Origin: Nansenia antarctica
Taxonomy: Eukaryota; Chordata; Actinopteri; Argentiniformes; Microstomatidae
Assembly (NCBI GenBank): GCA_963989245.1
Contig: OZ022355.1
Span: 19,880,761-19,944,760, forward strand
Direction of reading: 5' to 3'
DNA length: 64,000 nucleotides
The notes under the pieces are model-generated. The model made no database searches, was not told where the DNA came from, and saw only the letters and a program-made list of their open reading frames with translations. Position 1 is the first letter of the stretch. The number at the start of each line of letters is the position of its first letter. Below, piece by piece: positions 57,651-64,000 of this stretch. A program made the translations under genes and the position numbers.

Positions 57651-57845
57651 GGCCCAATCCCATTTGTAATTTTTACCCCTACCCCTCGTTTTGGAGTGTC
57701 ACTCGCTTTTCGGCTTGCCCCTCGGAACAGAGTTACAAGGGGTAGTGATTTTCCCCAATGAAATGGGATAACCCTTCAAGACCCTGATACGTCATCAGTA
57801 GTATCACAGAAAAGTATGGACGCTCGCGACTTGTTCACAACTTAA
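57651..57845. mobile_element. Second, inverted end of the same transposon family
   Basis: It starts ggcccaatcccatttgtaat and continues into gatacgtcatcagtagtatc and gacgctcgcga, the reverse of 57365-57510. Only one end is present. Confidence 0.75.
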
Positions 57846-57889
57846 GTTTCACGCTATCAATCCATCAAACAAGTTATCAAATAGCCTCG

Positions 57890-58154
57890 GGGCAAAAACC
57901 CTAGCTATTTAATAGCTATTTCCCACAAGCAATCAGACTCCTAGGGAAACGCACTGGCACAAGGCAATCCCCCACGCACCCCCACTGCACTAACAATACA
58001 TTATGACTACCTGACTACTTGGACACTACCTACCTGAACTCTAGGCTGCTCCACTTTGCACCATATTGCACACTGTATGACAGTGTTTCACATCGCACTA
58101 CAACCTGCACATCTTTTTGGTTTATTTATAATTTTTTGTTAGTATTTTGTTTAC
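57890..58154 (+). mobile_element. LINE 3' UTR fragment
   Basis: actgcactaacaatacatta, cactttgcaccatattgcac and similar stretches match the style of Rex1-like LINE 3' UTRs. It is cut by the Gypsy insertion at 58155. Confidence 0.6.
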
Positions 58155-58293
58155 TGTTATGTTCAATAACGGAGTCGAACTCAGAGCTTCTAGTCGGAGC
58201 TGGCAACTCCATTTAATCAACAAACACGTGCAACACAAAACGTAATACGGCACGTCGTAAAGTTCCAACTGTCGTAAAACTACAGACGTAACA
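58155..58293 (-). repeat. 3' LTR of the Gypsy element
   Basis: 139 bp, unusually short for a Gypsy LTR. It contains the E-box CACGTG. Confidence 0.95.
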
Positions 58294-58314
58294 TTTCCCC
58301 CCCCCTCACACAAC

Positions 58315-61300
58315 CTAGGTGTGATATTCAGTCATGTAGTCACGCAAGTAATCGGGCCTGTTGCGTGCTCGAACCAGACGTGGCTCTGGTGCAGCCACAG
58401 CCACTGGTGGCGGCTCCACGCCTTGGGGCTGAGCCTGGTAGGCCGGGTTTGCTGCTTCATCCAACCGTGCGGCTGGCAAGACTGTGGAAGAGGCCACACC
58501 CAGCGCTGGGCCAGGGGGAGGATGCACCTTACGCAGGCGGGTAGCATGCCAGCGAGTGCCGTCGGCGAGCCTAAACGAGGCCGGGCCAAGCTGTTTGCTG
58601 ACCTGGACAGGGTCAGACCAAAACGACTGGAGTTTGTTGTCCCGATAAGGTCGTCGGATCCTGACCCAGTCCGACACAGCAATGACAGGTGGCCTAGCAC
58701 GTCTGGCCCTGTCGAAACGATCCTTCATCAAGCGCTGGTGTTTGGTGACTGTGGCTTGAACTGGATGGACCGGGGGCTGAGCTAGTGTAGGGCGGAGCCT
58801 ATCGAGAGGCAGCTGGAGCTCCCGCCCCAGCATGAGGGAGGCTGGGGAGACTCCTGTAGTGGCGTGTCGCGTGGCCCGATAATGCAACAGCGTCTGGAGG
58901 AGGCTGGTGGTGAGCGTGCACCCTTGTGCCAGGTGGGCCCTGATGCCATTTTTCAGTGTTTGGTTCAGCCGTTCCACCCCCCCGTTCGCAGCAGGGTGGT
59001 AGAACGCTGTGCGGATGTGGTGGATCCCTTTACCCACTAGATAGGAGGACAGTTCATGGGAAATCATTTGAGGACCGTTGTCAGTCGTGATCCTCTTGGG
59101 CAGGCCCCAACCTGCGAACAGAGCGTCGAGAATGTCGATCAGCACCTTTGCTGTGACCGAGCCCACAGGTGTCACCTCTGGCCACTTAGAGTGGAGGTCG
59201 TAGGTCACGACGAGAAAACGCTGGTGATGTGGTACCCCATGCAGCTCGCCGCAGATATCCAGTTGCAGGTGCTCCCAGGGTTGAGATGGCCAGTCCAACG
59301 GCTGCATGGGCGGGGGTGGAGCTGGGGCCCTGGTCTTACCACTAAGGAGACAGGCAGTGCAATCCTTGACCAGGGTTTCGAGTTACCTGTCGATGCCTGG
59401 CCACCACACAACATCACGACAGCGCTGTTTGAGCCTGACTATGCCCAGGTGACCCTCGTGTGCCATAGCAAGGATACGCGCCCGAAGGACACCTGGGACC
59501 ACAGTGCAGAACCCGCGAGCGACACAGGTGTCATTCCAAACCGACAACTCCTCCCTGATCCTGGAGTAAGTGAGTAGCTCGTCAGGTACTCTTGCCGGCC
59601 ACCCCTGCGTGATGTAGGTTGAGAGTGTAGAGAGGGTGGGGTCATCGGCTGAGGCATCCCGGAGCTCTTTCAGCGACACCGTCTCCTGAAGGGGTGTGTG
59701 GAGGAGCTGGACGAGGTCATGCTCAGCCTGGTCCAGTCCGGGGGTCAAGGTTGGGGCTGTGGGTGGGCTGGGGATTGAGCGTGATAGCAAGTCGGCTACC
59801 ACGTTGTCTCGTCCTGGCGTGAACTGTAGCCGATAGTTGTACTGCTGCAGGCGGTCGGCCCAGCGGTGGAGGCGGAGTGGCTTGTGACCGGTGCCAGACG
59901 TGGCCAGGAGGGTGAGGGCCTGGTGGTCTGTCCTCAGTGTGAATAAACGTCCATAGAGGTACATGTGCCAGCGCTCACATGCCCAGAGGCATGCTAGGGC
60001 CTCCCGCTCCCCCACCGAGTACTTCTGTTCCGTGGGGCTGAGAGCACGGGAGGCGAAGGCGATCGGTCTCTCCACCCCCCCTTGCAGCTGGGACATCACC
60101 GCACCAATGGCTGTGGCAGAGGCGTCGCACGTGACAAGAGTGGGGCTGGCCAGGTCGAAATGCGCCAGGACCGGTGGCGAGGTGAGTTGGGCCTTCAGGA
60201 GGCGTACGGCGTCTGAGCAGGCAGACGTCCAGAGCCAGGGCTCGTCATGCTTCAACAGCTTCCGCAGTGGTGTGGTTGTGGCCGAGTACTGTGGCAGGAA
60301 ACGGAGGTAGTACGCCGTCATGCCTAGAAAGGAGGCCACCTGGGCGGCTGTGGTGGGCTCCGGGACATGATGGATGGCCTCGGTGTTCGAGTGCAGCGGG
60401 TACGTGCCATCAGCTGAGAGGCGGAACCCCACAAAGTCAATGGCTGGGGCGGCGAATACACACTTCTCACCATTGAGTGTGAGGTGATGCTTGGCCAATG
60501 CACTGAACACACTGTGGAGACGCTCGTCGTGGCTCTCGACGGTGGCCCTCGACGGTGGCCCCGTGAACCACGATGTCATCAAGATAGATGGCCACACCTG
60601 GGATCCCAGCGAAGATGGAGGCCATGATCTTTTGGAAGCAGCTGGCGGCGGAGCTTAAACCGAAAGCCATGCGTTTGTAGCGGAAAACCCCTCTGTGAGT
60701 GATGAACGCTGTGAGGTTGCGGCTCTCGGGGTGTAGTGGCACTTGGAGGTAACCCTGACGGAGGTCCAGTTTAGAGAACACGCTGGACCCGTAGAACTGG
60801 GCAGTGAGCTCCTCTATCGTCGGCAGGGGGTATTTGTCAGGGATGATGGCCTTGTTTACCGCTCTCAGATCCACGCAGATGCGCAGCCCCCCAGACTTCT
60901 TCTTCGCCACCACCAGGTTGGAGATCCAAGGCGATGCATTCACCTGCTCAATGATGTCGCTATCGAGCATGCTCTGTAGTTGAGAGGAGATGTCATCGCG
61001 GAGAGCCAGGGGGGAGCGGCGGAGGGGCTGTATAACAGGCATCACTGTAGGATCTAACAGAGGCTGGTGGGCAAAAGTGTCGAGGCAGCCTACACCGCTG
61101 AACAGCGCAGGCCACTGTTGCTGCCAGGGGATGGAAACGATGTGAATCTCTGAGCCAGCTGTGTCTAGCAGGGTGAAACCGAGGGCGTTGAACAGGTCGA
61201 GGCCTAACAGGTTGGTCCCGTGGCGTGCAACGTTGAACCTGAAAGCCGGCAGTGTCCTCTCCCCGTACTTCACAGGCAGCTGAAAAGAGCCCACAATGTC

Positions 61301-62305
61301 AATCTTAGAGTTGGCATAGCCACGCAGGGTGGTGGAGGGCAACCCCAGGGGCACATGGGAGAAGAACTGTGTATAGGTCGTCAAGTTCACAAGGGACACT
61401 GTGGCTCCAGTGTCTAGGAGGAGCGGCAGAGTGACATCACCAACCATCAACGAGCATGTTTTGAATGGCGCTCGTCCTGAGCTGACATTATGGATGACTG
61501 TGGTAGGTGACTGGGAAGCTCTAGCTGGGGCAGACCTGCAGACCTTGTGAAAGTGGTTTAGTCTCCCGCAGTTGGAGCAGGTTTTACCACGGGCTGGGCA
61601 TGTCTGAGCTCTTGAATTGTGTGCAGAAGAGCCGCAATTCCCACACGGTTGGTGTGGCTGGTCGCGTGACCGAGAGGCCAGTAAAATGCTCTCCCCGCCG
61701 CTGGTTGCACTCACGTGGAGGAGGGGCACCTGTAGGCTGTGCGCGCCCTCTGCCGGTGAGCTGGGAGAGGCTGAAAAACTAACTGCACATTCTAAAGCTG
61801 TTTCAACCTGGGCCGCCATGTTCAGAGCTGCTGATAATGTAAGTTCATCATTTTCCAGTAACAGTTTTTCCCTAATCTTGTCACAGTTCGTGTGTAAGAT
61901 GAGTTGGTCTCTTATCATTTCGTTCTGTAATGTCCCGAACTTGCATAAGCTCGCCAAACCCCGCAGATCAGCCACATACTGTGTCACTGTCTCACCTGTA
62001 CGTTGGTGTCTTCGTTTGAATATGACGCGGCGGTGAAGAGTGCTTTGTGGAGGGGCGAAGTGTTGCTTCAATAGTTCTACAGCGTCTGTGTATCTCGCCG
62101 CAGGGCCGAGAGTTTCAAACACGCGCTGACCCTCCGCTCCCAGGCAGTGCCGCAACAGCGCATATTTCCTCTTGTCTGATACGTCCTCCAGGCCGGCAGC
62201 TAGGATGTATGTTTCGAAAGAGGAAATCCAGCGGCCCCACGGAATCGGTGGTTCTGCCGGGACTGCTAGGAAAGGAGGGGGTGTTGGTAGAGAACAATCA
62301 GCCAT
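58315..62305 (-). pseudogene. Gypsy gag-pol, disrupted by one frameshift and one nonsense codon
   Basis: From ATG 62303-62305 (MADCSLPTPPPFLAV) the order is: gag capsid; two zinc knuckles (CGNCGSSAHNSRAQTC, CSNCGRLNHFHKVC); aspartic protease (LLLDTGATVSLV); reverse transcriptase (KLDLRQGYLQVPL, catalytic IYLDDIVV); RNase H (VTCDASATAIGAVMSQLQGG); the integrase HHCC finger (HEGHLGIVRLKQRC, then CTAC after the stop); and the integrase core (LDICGEL, TDNGPQ, NGGVERLNQTLK, giving D, D and E). The C-terminal part ends at 58315. The frame shifts at 60535-60560, where a 13-bp block is tandemly duplicated. A TAA stands at 59383-59385 between the two halves of the zinc finger. There is no env. It resembles Mag/K02A2.6-type Gypsy elements of fish. 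Confidence 0.95.
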
Positions 62306-62317
62306 CCTCGTCGCCAA

Positions 62318-62456
62318 TGTTATGTTCAATAACGGAGTCGAACTCAGAGCTTCTAGTCGGAGCTGGCAACTCCATTTAATCAACAAACACGTGTAACACA
62401 AAACGTAATACGGCACGTCGTAAAGTTCCAACTGTCGTAAAACTACAGACGTAACA
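62318..62456 (-). repeat. 5' LTR of the Gypsy element
   Basis: 139 bp, identical to the other LTR apart from one visible substitution. The gag start codon lies only 12 nt inside it. Confidence 0.95.
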
Positions 62457-62490
62457 TTTACATTAAAGGCTCTCACAGAGTCGGGCGTAC

Positions 62491-64000
62491 TGTGAGCGGG
62501 CCGGACTCCGCACGGCATGTCCGCAGATATTTGAGGTTTCATAGTCGAGCGTACCATATTATGTACGTATTTGAGCTTTATGTACGTATTTGAGCTTCGC
62601 ACGGACGTCCGCTTTGAGGCCACACGAAACAAAGGATGAGGAAGGGGTGTTCATCATGTTGGTGAGGGACATGCGAAGTATTGATGAAGAGACAACATTT
62701 AGTTACTTCCGTTTATTTCAATTCCGTTAATTTCATTGTTTGTTTTATTCATGTTTCAATAAATCATCGCAATCTAGTTATTTCCGTCCATTCATTTATT
62801 AATTCAAATTAGCCGGGTACATCCATCCAGCAAGCACAACAATATACCGCAATGTATTTTTGTAGTAGAGGTTTTCTGCCGGGTCAGGAAGGTCCCATGG
62901 GGGGGGGCAGTATAGCTTCCGGGTTAGTCTAATGTGGGGAACGGCCATGCTCTGTAATGCTCTGCACTTATTACTATAAACCAGTTAATGTTTACCCGCT
63001 GTCCGCTCATCATTATTATATTAGGAAGATATCACATCTGGCGACGAGATAAACGGTGAACTTGAAGGAAGTTGTGGAAAAGACGAACAACTTGTGAGTT
63101 CTAGTACGCTGACAACTCGGCTAATGTCGGAGGACGAGGGAGCTAATAGTGATAACCAAGACGTCGAGATGGCTACCATGATGGTCGGAACACTCACTGC
63201 TTTTGACAGTAACACCCAGACGTGGGAGGAGTATGTCGAAGTTTTGGGACATGTTTTCATTGCAAATGGTTACGGATGCGGATAGGAAGCGGGCAATATT
63301 GCTAAGCTCTGTAGGCAGTCGGACATACAGTTTAATGAGGAACTTGTTAAGCTCGGACAAGCCTGGTGAGAAGACATATGACGTCTTGACCGCACTGCTT
63401 CAGTCGCATTATAACCCGAAGCCCAGCGAGATAGTCCAAAGATTTAAATGTAATTCAAGGATTAGAGCGGCAAATGAAACTGTGACGGAGTATGTGGCAG
63501 TACTAAGAGAGCTGGCTCAACATTGCAACTACGGCGACAAATTGAAAGAGATGCTACGCGACAGGCTCGTATGTGGCATAGCAGATGATCGCATACAGCG
63601 GAGATTGTTGGCGGAGGCGGAGCTAACGTTCGACAGAGCATTGAAAGTCGCGCAAGCCATGGAAACTGCAAATAGGGATGTGCAGGATCTGCAGTTGGGA
63701 CCGAGAACGCTGGACAGTACTGTGAGTAAAGCTGTATCCCATTAGCCAGTGTATAATGTGAAGGAAAAACAGAAGTACAAAGGACAAGGACAAACAACTC
63801 CATTGTTGGCATTTTATATATGTGGGGGTGAACATATGGCAAGGGACTATCGTTTTCTCAATGAAAAGTGCCATGGCTGTGGGAAAAATGGGCATGTGAA
63901 GAAAATGTGCAAATCCTCAACTCCAGATCAACTTAAGCTTAAGGGAGGAGGGAAGTACAAGTAAAATAGTTTTAGAAATGATAAAAAAAACAGTCTGCCC
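62491..64000 (+). mobile_element. Second Gypsy-like LTR element, 5' part
   Basis: A primer-binding-like TGGCGACGAG at about 63043 follows atatcaca, a plausible LTR end. If the LTR begins TGTGAG at 62491 it is about 550 bp, but that border is a guess. The gag region follows and the element runs out of the window. Confidence 0.6.
63124..63964 (+). pseudogene. Gag of the second Gypsy-like element, broken
   Basis: From ATG 63124 the reading goes through TLTAFDSNTQTWEEYVEVLG, then shifts frame near 63270 into TDADRKRAILLSSVGSRTYS, YNPKPSEIVQRFKCNSRIRA and LVCGIADDRIQRRLLAEAEL. A TAG interrupts it at 63743-63745. Zinc-knuckle residues follow (CGGEHMARDYRF, CHGCGKNGHVKKMC). This is the capsid and nucleocapsid of a Mag/K02A2.6-like element. 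It has at least two lesions, so this copy cannot make intact gag. Confidence 0.88.

Larger units (their letters stand above)
58155..62456 (-). mobile_element. Gypsy LTR retrotransposon, near-complete and young
   Basis: The LTRs are 58155-58293 and 62318-62456 (139 bp each, TG..CA ends), differing at one base that I can see (cacgtgCaac / cacgtgTaac). The target duplication is TTTAC (58150-58154, 62457-62461). On the minus strand a primer-binding site starts 1 nt after the 5' LTR (TGGCGACGAGGATGG), and a GAGGGGGGGGAAA polypurine tract precedes the 3' LTR (58294-58306). It encodes gag-pol in one frame, broken by a 13-bp duplication and one nonsense codon. Confidence 0.97.

Noticed and set aside
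58321..58785. 154-codon plus-strand ORF and other long frames opposite Gypsy pol
   Set aside because: They are antisense shadows of the integrase region with no recognisable domain; the same applies to 59056-59577 and 61617-62036.
62305..62632. Longer gag-pol start upstream at 62632
   Set aside because: That extension reads through the LTR and flanking DNA; the ATG at 62303-62305 just inside the LTR fits the element.

Overview
This is a stretch of vertebrate, almost certainly teleost, nuclear DNA. Small genes are split by short GT-AG introns. There are many CA/TG microsatellites, interstitial TTAGGG-type repeats, tRNA-derived SINEs whose 3' tails resemble those common in fish, and a very high load of DNA transposons (mostly hAT, also Tc1/mariner), Rex1-like and L2-like LINEs and Gypsy LTR elements. 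The species cannot be named from the sequence.

Host genes. The left part holds KPNA1 (last two coding exons, +, 1602-2156), FAM162A (five exons, -, 5461-8854), MIX23/CCDC58 (five exons, +, 9433-26758) and a stefin-type cystatin (three exons, -, 31187-34306). Order and relative strand match, as I recall it, the human 3q21 block KPNA1-FAM162A-CCDC58-CSTA, with WDR5B not seen. FAM162A and MIX23 start head to head, 578 bp apart, and probably share a promoter; both products are mitochondrial. At 49-55 kb lie two complete PLAC8/cornifelin-family genes and one orphan last exon of a third, all on the minus strand.

Mobile DNA. Intron 1 of MIX23 is 16,058 bp, of which about 13.6 kb is a nested stack of hAT-type elements: hAT-A (9815-12877), a TA-flanked element carrying a minisatellite (13011-15102) with two MITEs inside it, hAT-B (15610-20196) containing hAT-C (16678-20025) containing another MITE, and a rearranged hAT-D (20838-24684) with about 480-bp inverted arms and an inverted coding block. 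The cystatin intron 1 holds a further hAT with a MITE inside its transposase gene. From 39.9 to 47.8 kb there is a four-level nest: a Tc1 relic split by a Rex1-like LINE, which is split by a 4.7-kb foldback element with long palindromic termini, which contains a truncated L2 LINE and a minisatellite.

The right end (58155-62456) is a young Gypsy retrotransposon with 139-bp LTRs differing at one site, a 5-bp target duplication and two visible coding lesions. It is followed by the 5' part of a second Gypsy-like element that runs off the window.

The host genes are mostly ordinary. The unusual material is the nested and rearranged transposons: the foldback element, the inverted hAT-D, the MITE with a minisatellite core, and the repeated finding of MITEs inside hAT transposase genes.
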